Shown: positions 54,396-62,983 of the stretch, piece after piece
How the letters are laid out: every line of letters starts with the position of its first letter
Position numbering within the stretch: position 1 is the stretch's first letter
Assembly: GCA_002699485.1 (NCBI GenBank)
Contig: PAAV01000055.1
Coordinates: 47,278 to 111,277 of the forward strand
Source of the DNA: Chloroflexota bacterium
GTDB taxonomy: Bacteria; Chloroflexota; Dehalococcoidia; Lucifugimonadales; UBA2962
DNA length: 64,000 bases
Direction of reading: 5' to 3'
Program-made: the position numbers and the translations under genes
The notes under the pieces: model-generated
Told to the model about the DNA's origin: nothing
The model's input: the letters and a program-made list of their open reading frames with translations, nothing else
The model's database searches: none

Positions 54396-55301
54396 ATGGA
54401 TACGATAACAAGAAACAATATTTTTTTAACCGCTTGGGAAGAAACACTTGAACAAACTTTTTTTCAAGATGATTGTGGATCTCCATGTCATTTTATTGGT
54501 ACACTTATAAAGAGATTATATCCTGATAATACTATATTTAATTCTCTTGATAATTGTGTATTTGATGAAATTTCGATTCCTCTCCTCACCAGTTGTAGTA
54601 ATAATACATTATGGGAAAATATCCTTTTTAAATATTGGGGAACTTATCTTTATGATCCTGCAGATCAAGATACATATTTTACTAACGATATTAAATGTGG
54701 TGATTTATTTTTTTTAATTCATGAGAAATTGCCAAGTGATTTTATACCAAACGTAACACCACATGTTTATGTAGGAGATGATCATTTTTTGAATTGGAAT
54801 ATGGGAGAAATTGAACCAATAGAAAATATTAAAAAATCTGTTATGGGAGCAAAATTAAAATGGGTTTTACGATATAATTTTGATCGAACAGATACAAAAA
54901 CTCCTTCTGGAGCAGACGACATAAAAATGTGGGAAGATTTTTGGGGAGATGACTATGTTAGTTTAAATAATTTATCATATGATAAAAATCATAGAATTTT
55001 TCCAAGAGAATTGGTAGCAAGTATAAATATAAATGGTACGGTTACTACTGATATTTCACCTGTTCCAGTATTATCTGATTTTGTTAAAATATTTTTATTA
55101 AAAGATTGTTTAGTTTGTTTTAAAGAATTTGATTCAGTAGAAAATGAATATATTAAAAATGGAGAATATTTACCTTCTTATCCATCAACTTCTGGAGAAG
55201 GTTTTTTACGATATAATTGGACATTAGAATTTGATGCATCTAAATATACAGATATAGAAAATTATTTAAAAGATAACAATTTACAATATAAGGTGATATG
55301 A
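54396..55301 (+). CDS. Cassette protein B, copy 1 (unknown)
   Basis: This 301-residue protein directly follows A and overlaps radical SAM gene 1. It is a clear paralogue of the gene at 62970. Shared blocks are NNIFL-x-x-W (7-14), YPDNTIF (42-48), GD-[LI]-F (102-105), RYNF-x-RTD, WEDFW (about 185-189), RELVA, TDISP and a closing RYNWTL-x-F-x-ASKY (about 273-286). The middle pattern GDLFFL ... HVYVGDDHFLNW (102-134) is reminiscent of NlpC/P60-like cysteine peptidase cores, with a possible Cys at 27 or 31. In the paralogue the aligned His and Cys are not conserved, so a protease role is doubtful. A non-catalytic relative is possible. Confidence 0.7.
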   Translation: MDTITRNNIFLTAWEETLEQTFFQDDCGSPCHFIGTLIKRLYPDNTIFNSLDNCVFDEISIPLLTSCSNNTLWENILFKYWGTYLYDPADQDTYFTNDIKCGDLFFLIHEKLPSDFIPNVTPHVYVGDDHFLNWNMGEIEPIENIKKSVMGAKLKWVLRYNFDRTDTKTPSGADDIKMWEDFWGDDYVSLNNLSYDKNHRIFPRELVASININGTVTTDISPVPVLSDFVKIFLLKDCLVCFKEFDSVENEYIKNGEYLPSYPSTSGEGFLRYNWTLEFDASKYTDIENYLKDNNLQYKVI

Positions 55302-56647
55302 ATACTTCTATAAGAAAAACTGAAAGCTGGGTTCCTCCCACACCACCTCATGCACTTAAAAAAAGACCGAGAAATTTTACACATCAAGCTAGTAATCGAA
55401 GATTACCAGAATTTCATTTTGATGTAAATGTAACAAGTAAATGTAATTTAGCTTGTACATATTGTAGTGAAGGCGAATCATGTGGTTTATCTACTATATT
55501 TCAAGCACCAACAAATTTATTGCCTGATGAATTAGTAAAAAAAGTTTTAGAATTAGATAAAACAAAATATTCTGCAGTTAATCTTTATTTTTGGGGTGGG
55601 GAAGCATTTACTAATTGGCCATTTTGTAAAGCTGTTATGAATAAATTAGCAAATGTAAAATATATAAATTTTATGTTTTATACAAATGGTGTATATTTAA
55701 AAAAATATAAAAAACAATTAGCTACAATAGATAAAAAACTTGGCACAAGAGGATCTTCATCACCATGGCAAAATAATGGACAGCGAAGATTGCATATACA
55801 AGTATCATTTGATGGTGAACCTATAAACACTTTAGAAAGACATACAAAGACCGGTCCAGATGAAAAAATGTCGGCTCACGTATTTGATTCTTATTTGGAT
55901 CTTAAAGAATCTGGATTTAGTATTGCTTTAAAACAAACAATTTCTGCAAGAAATTTTAAATATCTATTTGATGTTTGGAAATGGCATTATGATAGAGGAA
56001 TAATGTATGGTCCAACTCCTGATACACATGGGTCAGATGAAAAACGTCCTGATGGAGGAGCTTGGCCAGAAGGAGAATTTGGGGAAAATTTAAAACAATT
56101 AAAATTAAATATGATAAAAATATCGAAATATTGTATAGACAGAGATATTATTCCGTCAAATACATTTAGATGGTATGGAAAAAGTCGTGCAGATTGCGGA
56201 TCTGGTATGAATTATCTTGCTATTGATTTAGATGGGAAATTATATCCTTGTCATGGTTGTATGTATAGACAAAGAGATGATCATTTAGCTGGAACATCTA
56301 AAGATAATTTACAAGATATAGCCACAACAACAACAGAAAAATATATGGATTTTTTACATACTTTTAAAACAGATCAAACATTAGATTGTAATAATTGTCA
56401 AGTTGATTTTTGTTTGAAGTGTCCAGCGGGTTCATTTGATAGATCAGAGACTACAGCCGATACTTATGGAGAAGCCTGGCAAGATCATCCTTCTAACTGG
56501 CAGTTATGTAAAGTATGGAAAACCATTAGTCCCATTGTAGATGCAACAAACATTTCGTTTGATAAAAAATATCCTAAGAATAGAAGAGAGACCCCCAATT
56601 TAAATATGCCTTTGTGTAAACCAGAATTGGCATCTCTTTATGCATAA
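55298..56647 (+). CDS. Radical SAM/SPASM-like enzyme 1
   Basis: The product has 449 residues. The radical SAM cluster motif is C49-x3-C53-x2-C56 (TSKCNLACTYCSEG), followed by the SAM-contacting GGEAF (100-104). A SPASM-type auxiliary region lies at the C-terminus, with C300 in CGSGMNYLAID, LDGKLYPCHGC (C318, C321), then C364, C367, C372, C375 and C404, enough to hold two further [4Fe-4S] clusters. Members of this family make thioether or carbon crosslinks, epimerise residues or activate enzymes, mostly on peptide substrates. A basic N-terminal extension (about 1-37) precedes the barrel. The gene overlaps B by ATGA and is followed by a second radical SAM gene. Confidence 0.92.
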   Translation: MNTSIRKTESWVPPTPPHALKKRPRNFTHQASNRRLPEFHFDVNVTSKCNLACTYCSEGESCGLSTIFQAPTNLLPDELVKKVLELDKTKYSAVNLYFWGGEAFTNWPFCKAVMNKLANVKYINFMFYTNGVYLKKYKKQLATIDKKLGTRGSSSPWQNNGQRRLHIQVSFDGEPINTLERHTKTGPDEKMSAHVFDSYLDLKESGFSIALKQTISARNFKYLFDVWKWHYDRGIMYGPTPDTHGSDEKRPDGGAWPEGEFGENLKQLKLNMIKISKYCIDRDIIPSNTFRWYGKSRADCGSGMNYLAIDLDGKLYPCHGCMYRQRDDHLAGTSKDNLQDIATTTTEKYMDFLHTFKTDQTLDCNNCQVDFCLKCPAGSFDRSETTADTYGEAWQDHPSNWQLCKVWKTISPIVDATNISFDKKYPKNRRETPNLNMPLCKPELASLYA

Positions 56648-56656
56648 GGAAGATAT

Positions 56657-57859
56657 ATGCAATTTAATCTAGAATTATCTGTTACAGAGAAGTGCAATTT
56701 AGCATGTCCTTATTGTTATGTGGCTAATCAAGATACATTTCTTACTCCAGAAATATTTGATAATAGTTGGGATGAATTTAAAACATTAGTTCGTAGATCA
56801 CATTCACATAATGAAGATTATCATGTGGGTTTTTTTGGAGGAGAGCCATTATTAAATATGGATCTAATAAAATATGTGGTTGAAAATTATTTTGGTCCAG
56901 ATCCACATTGTCAACATATGACAATTATTTCTAATTTATCATTGCTTACTCAAGAAATAGTGGATTATGTTAAAGAATATGGCATGGGAATGAGTTGGAG
57001 TTTTGATGGAATATCTTCTAATTTGTCAAGACCATTAATATCATCTATGAAAGAAAATGATGGTTTTGAAAGTGTATTAGATATGTACAATTCAAAAAGA
57101 CATTTAATAAAAAAAGTATTAGGAGACCATAGATGGTGTAAAGTAATGATATTTCCTGGAAATGTTGATACCATGACAGAAAATTTAGAATTTTTAGTTG
57201 ATTTGGGAATGAATTGTCCAGATTTTATGCCAGTTAGAGATGATATTTGGTCAGTAGATGATTTACATAATTTTAGAAAAGAATGTCATAGATTAGCAGA
57301 TAGAACTATACAATATTTTGAAGATGGACAAATTGTGGCTGTTGGGATGTTTTATCTTGCTATACGTGATACTTTAATAGGATTGACAAAATCTAAACGT
57401 CCATGGGGATGTTTTGCTGGAACGCATGGAGCTATAATGTCTGTTGAAGGAAAGTTTTTTCCTTGTGCAAGATTTGCTTCAAAAAAATTATTACCAATGG
57501 TTGGAGAAGAATATAATTTTGATTATTGGAATAAGACATTAAATCCTCAAAATTATGATAAATGTAAAAGTTGTAGATTATATAAAATTTGTAATGCAGG
57601 TTGTTCGTACTCTCAAATTAGAAATAATAATGAACCTGTCGATTCTGTGTGTGAAATAAATCATATATATTATGATGAAACTTTAAGAATTAATAGAGCA
57701 TGTAAAGATATGCCTGCTTATAAAGAATATGTTCAAAACATATTTACTGGACAATTTAGAGCCTTTAAAGCAGAAACAGAATTTTCTGATATATACAGTC
57801 TTATTAAAAAACATAAGGTAGGAATGGAGGCTATTGAAAAGGAGAGACTTGTTGCATGA
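56657..57859 (+). CDS. Radical SAM/SPASM enzyme 2
   Basis: The product has 400 residues. The cluster motif C13-x3-C17-x2-C20 (TEKCNLACPYCYV) lies close to the N-terminus, and GGEP stands at 61-64. The C-terminal SPASM domain shows C252 (GCFAGTHGAIMSVEGKFFPC to C270), then CKSC (C303, C306), C312, C316 and C332, the canonical 7-Cys pattern. Unlike enzyme 1 it has no N-terminal extension, so it may depend on a separate substrate-recognition protein such as its small neighbours. An AAGGAAG Shine-Dalgarno lies before the ATG. The following gene overlaps the stop by ATGA. Confidence 0.94.
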   Translation: MQFNLELSVTEKCNLACPYCYVANQDTFLTPEIFDNSWDEFKTLVRRSHSHNEDYHVGFFGGEPLLNMDLIKYVVENYFGPDPHCQHMTIISNLSLLTQEIVDYVKEYGMGMSWSFDGISSNLSRPLISSMKENDGFESVLDMYNSKRHLIKKVLGDHRWCKVMIFPGNVDTMTENLEFLVDLGMNCPDFMPVRDDIWSVDDLHNFRKECHRLADRTIQYFEDGQIVAVGMFYLAIRDTLIGLTKSKRPWGCFAGTHGAIMSVEGKFFPCARFASKKLLPMVGEEYNFDYWNKTLNPQNYDKCKSCRLYKICNAGCSYSQIRNNNEPVDSVCEINHIYYDETLRINRACKDMPAYKEYVQNIFTGQFRAFKAETEFSDIYSLIKKHKVGMEAIEKERLVA

Positions 57860-58383
57860 CAGAACCAGTAATATCGCTTATAGATCAACTTGAAGAAACA
57901 AGAACACCAATCCCAAGAGAACAAGAAGGATCTCAAGGAATAGTTAGTAGATTATATTTTCCAGAAGATAGGGGCATAGTTACAGAAAATGTTCCCGATG
58001 GTTTTGCAAAAGATTTACCGAATAAAGATCGAGTTACTAAAACTTTTAAACTTTTCTTTTTTTTTGAAAATATAAAAGATTTTGAATTATTTAAAACAAA
58101 TATCATAATGAGGAACATTTCAGTTGAGTGTCATTCTCGACAAGTAACAAAAGAAAATAAATTTTTTGATCGTGATGGTTATCTTTTAATACTTACTTTA
58201 AACGATGAGGATAGACAAAAAATTATTGATGAAATGCCCAATAATGAAAATTCTGGATATATAACATTTACAAAAACAACAATCAGCAAAGAAATACATG
58301 AAATGTCTAATGATATTGGTTTGACTATAATGCATAAAGGAAATTTAACAGAAATGGAATATAGACGATTAGGAAAAATATGA
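57856..58383 (+). CDS. Unknown 175-residue protein of the modification operon
   Basis: The gene is coupled by ATGA overlap to radical SAM gene 2 and to the next small gene. The product has an acidic, Pro-containing N-terminus (IPREQEGSQG, residues 18-27) and then alternating strands and helices: TKTFKLFFFFENIKDFELFK (about 61-80), HSRQVTKENKFFDRDGYLLI, and a C-terminal helix. This ferredoxin-like alternation could suit a small adaptor or peptide-binding domain, but no RRE or other family signature can be claimed by eye. It has one Cys (about residue 92). Confidence 0.65.
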   Translation: MTEPVISLIDQLEETRTPIPREQEGSQGIVSRLYFPEDRGIVTENVPDGFAKDLPNKDRVTKTFKLFFFFENIKDFELFKTNIIMRNISVECHSRQVTKENKFFDRDGYLLILTLNDEDRQKIIDEMPNNENSGYITFTKTTISKEIHEMSNDIGLTIMHKGNLTEMEYRRLGKI

Positions 58384-58676
58384 AAGATTTTGAAGCAAAA
58401 TCATCTGAAAAAGATTGGAAGCCCCCAAAGTTTGAAGATGTAAAAATAATATCCCAACAAATACAGGACCAAGAAACTCCATCTAAGAAGCAAGCAAGAG
58501 ATAAAAATTTATTACGAAAGTCTTTTGAAGAATCAAAAAAAATGCATGGAAAGAGATTATATCCTTATAAATTAGATTTTGTGGAATTTTTTCAAGATGT
58601 TAAGGAAATTTTAAAATCAAAACCGCCCTCCTCACCCGCAGAATTAGCAAAACGTGGTCGTAAGTATACTCATTAA
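58380..58676 (+). CDS. Basic 98-residue protein (unknown)
   Basis: The gene overlaps the preceding stop by ATGA. The product is Lys-rich and probably mostly disordered or helical (KKQARDKNLLRKSFEESKKM, about residues 36-55), with YPYKLDFVEFFQDVKEILKSK near the end and a basic tail ending KRGRKYTH. It has no Cys. It could bind nucleic acid or act as a small partner, but I have no family evidence. Confidence 0.6.
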   Translation: MKDFEAKSSEKDWKPPKFEDVKIISQQIQDQETPSKKQARDKNLLRKSFEESKKMHGKRLYPYKLDFVEFFQDVKEILKSKPPSSPAELAKRGRKYTH

Positions 58677-58684
58677 AATAGTAA

Positions 58685-59461
58685 ATGATAAAAATATTAT
58701 TGAAAAATAATACAATTGTAGCATTTGATCCTGATCATAAAATTAATGTAGATGAATTAAATAAATATCTTATTTCTCTAATAGATAAAATAGACGGACA
58801 TTCTCAATTAGTTCAGAGAGCAATTAGACAAGAAGAATATTTATTAATTAATCAGTATGCTAATGTAAGTGTAAATTTTTTAGTAGATATTTTTAACAAA
58901 TTTCTTGAACAATTTAAAATTGAATATGATTGGGATGATAAATTTTCTGATGAAAGTTTCTCAGACTTTTTACCCAATAGAGATATTTCTACAGGAGAAA
59001 TGGCTGGAGGTAAAACTCCCGATACCAAACAAATAGAAAAAGGTATTGAACCATTAGTCGAAATTCTCAATGAATTTGAAGGAATTCAAACTTTTACTTC
59101 ATGTGAAGGACACGATGATAGAAGAAGAGGAGAGTCTTTGGCGTATGTGAATTGGAGAGCATCTTCATTAGATGGATTAAATTATTCTACGTTTATTTTA
59201 AAAAATGCTATTAAAACTGTTTGGGAAAAAATTGATAATAAAGATTTTAATACGTATCAAACAACTAATAAAATTTCATTAAAATTTAATACAAGTCTTT
59301 GGAGAAATTCAGAATATGGTTCTAGGGATGGTGTGTGTGTGAGAGGGGCCAAATATGGAGAAAATTTTTATAAATTTGATTTTCCTTATGAATATAGACT
59401 TCAAAAATTAGTATTTAATATAATAAAAGACATTGCATTTGAAATGAAAAAAAATAAATGA
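58685..59461 (+). CDS. SCxGH-motif protein 2 (unknown)
   Basis: This 258-residue paralogue of the gene at 52131 shares HKINVDELNKYL (residues 18-29) and KGIEPLVEILNEFEGIQTFTSCEGHDD (119-145 in part), with Cys140 and His143. It carries an extra Gly-rich stretch (ISTGEMAGGKTPD, 101-113) before the motif. Its C-terminal domain ends with a YEYRLQKLVFNIIKDIAFEM helix, comparable with YVLREQTMIFQMIDYLGQ in copy 1. It precedes the IPNS-like oxygenase, just as copy 1 precedes the Asp/Asn hydroxylase-like enzyme, so the SCxGH-oxygenase order is repeated. Confidence 0.7.
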   Translation: MIKILLKNNTIVAFDPDHKINVDELNKYLISLIDKIDGHSQLVQRAIRQEEYLLINQYANVSVNFLVDIFNKFLEQFKIEYDWDDKFSDESFSDFLPNRDISTGEMAGGKTPDTKQIEKGIEPLVEILNEFEGIQTFTSCEGHDDRRRGESLAYVNWRASSLDGLNYSTFILKNAIKTVWEKIDNKDFNTYQTTNKISLKFNTSLWRNSEYGSRDGVCVRGAKYGENFYKFDFPYEYRLQKLVFNIIKDIAFEMKKNK

Positions 59462-60210
59462 AACCTTTATTAATAGAATTCAAAGAATGGAATGATGATC
59501 TTGTGATTGAAAGTTTTGAAACAACTGGTTTTTTAATTGTAAATAATCCTTTTCAAACAGTAAAAAGATCCCTCAATAAATTAAGAGGCTCCTTAAAATA
59601 TACTAATCTAAAAACTTTTTCTACATTTCAACAGGGGCGACCGAGTAAACGAGGTGCGCCTGGAGAAGCAAATGAACGTGTTATCTTAGAATTCGAATCT
59701 CAAGAAATGCAACAATGTGCTGATGATGTTCGTGGTAAATTTTTAGATGTTAGTATCAAGATTTTTCATACAATAGAAAAATTTATGTCAATGGCTCATA
59801 ATACTATAGCAGAAAAACATTATCCAAACAGAGATGTAGATTTGACTTATGTGAAATATTATAAAGATCAAGAAGGAGATGTTCGATTGGGAAGTCATTG
59901 TGATTTTGGTACATTAACATTAGTTCATGTATGTGATCCTGTAGAAGAATATCAACTTAATAAAAATAATGAATGGTATACTATAAATTATCCTAGCGAT
60001 GATTTCATAATAATTAATGTTGGAGATTATATGCAATTGTGGACAGATAATAGATTAAAATCTACTCGACACAGGGTAGCTAATCTTACAAAAAAAGAAC
60101 GAAATTGTTTAATTACATTTATGAATCCAATTCCACCAACAGAAGTGGGGGGTTATAATACAAAACAATGGAGTGATTTTAAAGCTAAAACAGCATATGC
60201 AACAGGATAA
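59458..60210 (+). CDS. Isopenicillin N synthase-like 2OG-Fe(II) oxygenase
   Basis: This 250-residue oxygenase belongs to the IPNS/DAOCS-type superfamily (PF03171-type). Iron ligands are H147 and D149 in LGSHCDFGTLTLVHV, and H205 in KSTRHRVANL. The strand DDFIIINVGDYMQLWTDN (181-198) is characteristic. The usual R-x-S cosubstrate motif appears as R215-N-C217, with Ser replaced by Cys. This may change 2-oxoglutarate binding, or the enzyme may not use it, as IPNS itself does not. The N-terminal jelly-roll half is short (250 aa against about 320), so substrate contacts differ from classical members. The gene overlaps the SCxGH gene by ATGA. Confidence 0.87.
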   Translation: MKPLLIEFKEWNDDLVIESFETTGFLIVNNPFQTVKRSLNKLRGSLKYTNLKTFSTFQQGRPSKRGAPGEANERVILEFESQEMQQCADDVRGKFLDVSIKIFHTIEKFMSMAHNTIAEKHYPNRDVDLTYVKYYKDQEGDVRLGSHCDFGTLTLVHVCDPVEEYQLNKNNEWYTINYPSDDFIIINVGDYMQLWTDNRLKSTRHRVANLTKKERNCLITFMNPIPPTEVGGYNTKQWSDFKAKTAYATG

Positions 60211-60214
60211 ATAT

Positions 60215-61162
60215 ATGAATTCTCTTCATGAAACTCATTCTACTTATTCAATTCGTGGTAAAGAATCTAATCCCATATCAAATCCTGTAAAAAGTAGTTT
60301 AAGAATTTTATATTTAACTAATAGATGCAATTTAGCTTGTACTTATTGTTATGAGGGGCTAGGAGATACATTTAAATATGGAGGAATGGTTCCTGCTATA
60401 CCGTCTTTAAAACAACTTATTAAACAAGTTGATGATATTATAGCAGAAGAACCAGAAGAAGAGAAGCAAACTCTTTTTTTATTGTTTGGAGGAGAACCAT
60501 TAATGCAATGGAAAAATATGAAAGATGTCATGTTACACGCAATGCTTCAAAAAAACAATATACATTTTAATGCTATAACAAATGGAGTACTTCTTACAAA
60601 GCCTAAGTTTCTTAAAGATTTTATTTCTTTTTTTAAAGAACATCATGATATAATTCAGAAATTTTCTTTAGATATTAGTTTTGATGGAGTGGGAAATGGA
60701 GAAAGAGTATATCGTAATGGTAAAAAATCTGCACCAACGGTTCTAAAAGCTCTGGCTATGTTATCTGCTATTGATGAAGAGATAATGAAATTTCGATGGA
60801 GAATTCGTTATACAATACAGGAAACTAATATAGATCGTTGGAAAGAAGATATACTTCATTTAAATAAAACCTTTAATCCATATAGAATAATAACATCTAT
60901 TGATTCGGCAATGGAAGATAAAAATTTAAATGCACATGAAAAATTAAAAAGAGACATATCTTCTTTACGTTCTCTTTGGAAAACAAAAGCCCTAAATACA
61001 CCTGTATGCGGGTTTTTTTGTGATACATGTGATGAATGTGCTGGAACCCATGACTATAAATATTATTATACTGATAAAGGATTGACTAAAAAACAACTGC
61101 ATAGTGAAAACATGGGACCATTTGAAGATTCTGGACAATGGGATTCTAGTAGTTTAAAATAA
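60215..61162 (+). CDS. Radical SAM enzyme 3
   Basis: I place the start at the ATG at 60215, five bases after the oxygenase stop, and not at the ATG at 60173 inside that gene. The product has 315 residues with C38-x3-C42-x2-C45 (TNRCNLACTYCYEG) and GGEP at 92-95. The C-terminus is short and carries C265, C269, C272 and C275 (VCGFFCDTCDECAG), enough for a single auxiliary cluster. It lacks the full SPASM spread of enzymes 1 and 2. The middle contains SLDISFDGVGNG (151-162), the usual barrel strand. A truncated-SPASM (Twitch-like) enzyme acting on a peptide is likely. Confidence 0.9.
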   Translation: MNSLHETHSTYSIRGKESNPISNPVKSSLRILYLTNRCNLACTYCYEGLGDTFKYGGMVPAIPSLKQLIKQVDDIIAEEPEEEKQTLFLLFGGEPLMQWKNMKDVMLHAMLQKNNIHFNAITNGVLLTKPKFLKDFISFFKEHHDIIQKFSLDISFDGVGNGERVYRNGKKSAPTVLKALAMLSAIDEEIMKFRWRIRYTIQETNIDRWKEDILHLNKTFNPYRIITSIDSAMEDKNLNAHEKLKRDISSLRSLWKTKALNTPVCGFFCDTCDECAGTHDYKYYYTDKGLTKKQLHSENMGPFEDSGQWDSSSLK

Positions 61163-61165
61163 ATA
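61158..61165 (+). promoter_or_regulatory. Late-promoter-like motif before the gene at 61183
   Basis: AATAAATA spans the stop of radical SAM gene 3. It is 17 bases ahead of the next ATG, with a GAGAG Shine-Dalgarno between. In such AT-rich DNA a chance match is quite possible. Confidence 0.3.
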
Positions 61166-61182
61166 TTATAGAGAGATTAATT

Positions 61183-61872
61183 ATGAAACAAGAAACAGAA
61201 CAAGCACTCAAAGAATGTATTAATACATTAAGTAAATTATTGGATAATGATAATCCTCAAGTTCAACGTGAAGGAACAATAGTATTAAAAACTTTTGATA
61301 CTATGTTAATGGTTTCAAATGAATGGAGTAGGGTATATGCAGGAGTATTAGACCGAGCCCGAATTGAAGAAGAACGAAGTTTAGCTGGAGGGTCGGACCC
61401 TACACTTTTCCCCCCGCTCCAGCCTTTCAATCAAGGACAATTGTGTAATTGTGGTTTATCTAGTAAAATAGATAGTGTAGAAGGTTCGCCAATGTTTGGT
61501 AAAAAAATCTGTGATATGACTTGTAAAGAAAGTGAACAAAAAGCTCGAGGAGATACTGCAGAGTATATTAAATTTTTATCTGAAGAAAGCGATGAAAATC
61601 AAACAGAAAGTGATTTGAATGAAGCAGTAGAAGACATTTCTAATTTTGTTGATGATCAATTAGGAATTGTTAAACCCAATCAACAAGCGGCTCGTAGTGG
61701 TGAACTTGAACATGGACATGGTAAAGAGAAATTTAAAGATAAACAATATGAACCCAAATCTAAAGTAAAAATTACACCTGTTGAAAATTTACAAGAATTA
61801 ATAAAAGAAAGATCCGAAGAAAGAGGAGAGGCTCTTGCAAACGAAAGAACAAAGATAAAAGAATCAAAATAG
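61183..61872 (+). CDS. Unknown 229-residue protein with CxC motif
   Basis: The product begins with helices (TEQALKECINTLSKLLDNDN; EGTIVLKTFDTMLMVSNEW). A Pro-rich linker follows (DPTLFPPLQPFNQ, 72-84), then GQLCNCG with a second pair KKICDMTC about 25 residues later. The C-terminal 110 residues are highly charged and probably disordered or helical (SEESDENQTESDLNEAVED, ERSEERGEALANERTK). The two Cys pairs could ligate Zn or an Fe-S cluster, but the spacing fits no family I recognise. It starts a sub-block of three small genes before cassette copy 2. Confidence 0.7.
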   Translation: MKQETEQALKECINTLSKLLDNDNPQVQREGTIVLKTFDTMLMVSNEWSRVYAGVLDRARIEEERSLAGGSDPTLFPPLQPFNQGQLCNCGLSSKIDSVEGSPMFGKKICDMTCKESEQKARGDTAEYIKFLSEESDENQTESDLNEAVEDISNFVDDQLGIVKPNQQAARSGELEHGHGKEKFKDKQYEPKSKVKITPVENLQELIKERSEERGEALANERTKIKESK

Positions 61873-61881
61873 GAGAATTTT

Positions 61882-62085
61882 TTGTCAGGAATAAGCACAT
61901 TAAGCGATGAAGCAATATATTTCATATTAAGTAAAAAATTTGAAAAAAAAGAATATCAAAACTGTTTGGATCTATTAAATCAATTTGAATCAAGATTGAA
62001 AGGTGATGGAGAATTTGCTAAAAGAAAAGAACTTTATACAATGGCAGTAGAGAAGAAATACCCATTTGATAGAGAGGATGTTTAA
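61882..62085 (+). CDS. Small helical protein (67 aa, TTG start)
   Basis: The start is a TTG with an AGGAG six bases upstream. No ATG exists near the beginning of the frame. The product looks like two or three helices of TPR-like character (AIYFILSKKFEKKEYQNCLDLLNQFESRLK). The stop is directly followed by the ATG of the next gene. The family is not recognised. Confidence 0.6.
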   Translation: MSGISTLSDEAIYFILSKKFEKKEYQNCLDLLNQFESRLKGDGEFAKRKELYTMAVEKKYPFDREDV

Positions 62086-62526
62086 ATGGCAGTTGATCCT
62101 AAAAAAAATCTTGAAGATATAGGATTTATGATTTATGAATTGAAGAATATTTATGCTCTGACAGATGATCCAAAAATTGATATAACATTACCTGATCCTT
62201 TTACGACTATTGAAGAAATAGCTTCCGATTCTTCTACTGCAACTGAACCCGAATATAAAAGACTTAAAGATTATGATGGAAATATTAAAACCTGGTTAGA
62301 TAAAATAATAGACCTTACTCAAACACACAGCCCCGTCCCTTATAAAGAGATTGATGATGCAAATAATGAATTTTTTGAAAATGCTTCTCAAAATGAAAAA
62401 GATGAATTAGATAGTATATTTTCTGGAAATTTAGATTTCAATAATCCAACGAATGAAGAATTACAATCAATTGCATTTAGAGTATATGAAGCATATCAAC
62501 TTTTAAAAGAATTATATGATACCTAA
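62086..62526 (+). CDS. Unknown 146-residue acidic protein
   Basis: The gene starts immediately after the preceding stop and overlaps the following gene by 11 bases. The product is acidic and mostly helical, with a N-terminal helix (NLEDIGFMIYELKNIYAL), a Pro/Thr segment (ITLPDPFTTIEEIASDSS, 33-50), and a C-terminal helix NEELQSIAFRVYEAYQLLKELYD. It contains no Cys. It may be a structural or adaptor protein of the operon. Confidence 0.65.
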   Translation: MAVDPKKNLEDIGFMIYELKNIYALTDDPKIDITLPDPFTTIEEIASDSSTATEPEYKRLKDYDGNIKTWLDKIIDLTQTHSPVPYKEIDDANNEFFENASQNEKDELDSIFSGNLDFNNPTNEELQSIAFRVYEAYQLLKELYDT

Positions 62527-62983
62527 TCGTTATGAACTCTCATCCATAGAAAATATTCCATTGTGGAAAAAATTTGAAAATAATACTATAGATAAAGAAA
62601 AACTATTATTTCTTCTTGTGTTTACAAAAATGTTTTCTCTTTCTTGTCCTGGAAGATTTGGTATTCTAGATCCAGAAGTATTAAAGCGAACAATGAAAAA
62701 GAAAAAAAGTGAAAAAAAATCTCTAGAAAAAAAAACTGCATATAAAAAATTCTTACTTTATTGTAAAGAATTAGAGTTTGACTATCCTTTTATTGAAGAT
62801 TGTTTTTCAAAATGGATTCAAGAAATTCCTACTGCTGGTTTTAAAACTGGTACACCTCTTGAGTTTGTTGGTGGATGGACAGCGAAATCGATTTATAAAA
62901 AATGCTGGCATTCTGCTTTACAAGAACGTTTGTATATTGGTATGAATTTATATTTATTGAAAAAAAAGAATGTTACAGACTGA
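62516..62983 (+). CDS. Cassette protein A, copy 2 (unknown)
   Basis: This 155-residue paralogue of the gene at 53694 shares IENIPLWKKFENN (11-23), LLFLLVFTKM (30-39), KWIQEIPT (99-106) and LYIGMNLYLLKKK (139-151). It lacks the long acidic insert of copy 1 and instead has a Lys-rich helix (KRTMKKKKSEKKSLEKK, 57-73). The start ATG lies 11 bases before the previous stop. A1 is longer than A2 mainly because of the insert, so the shared core is about 140 residues. Confidence 0.7.
   Translation: MIPNRYELSSIENIPLWKKFENNTIDKEKLLFLLVFTKMFSLSCPGRFGILDPEVLKRTMKKKKSEKKSLEKKTAYKKFLLYCKELEFDYPFIEDCFSKWIQEIPTAGFKTGTPLEFVGGWTAKSIYKKCWHSALQERLYIGMNLYLLKKKNVTD

Noticed and set aside
60206..60213. GATAAATA before radical SAM gene 3 as a late promoter
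   Set aside because: It includes the oxygenase stop codon, sits one base from the ATG, and is likely by chance in such AT-rich sequence.
60173..60214. Upstream ATG for radical SAM enzyme 3
   Set aside because: It lies within the oxygenase gene, and the ATG at 60215 follows the stop by five bases.
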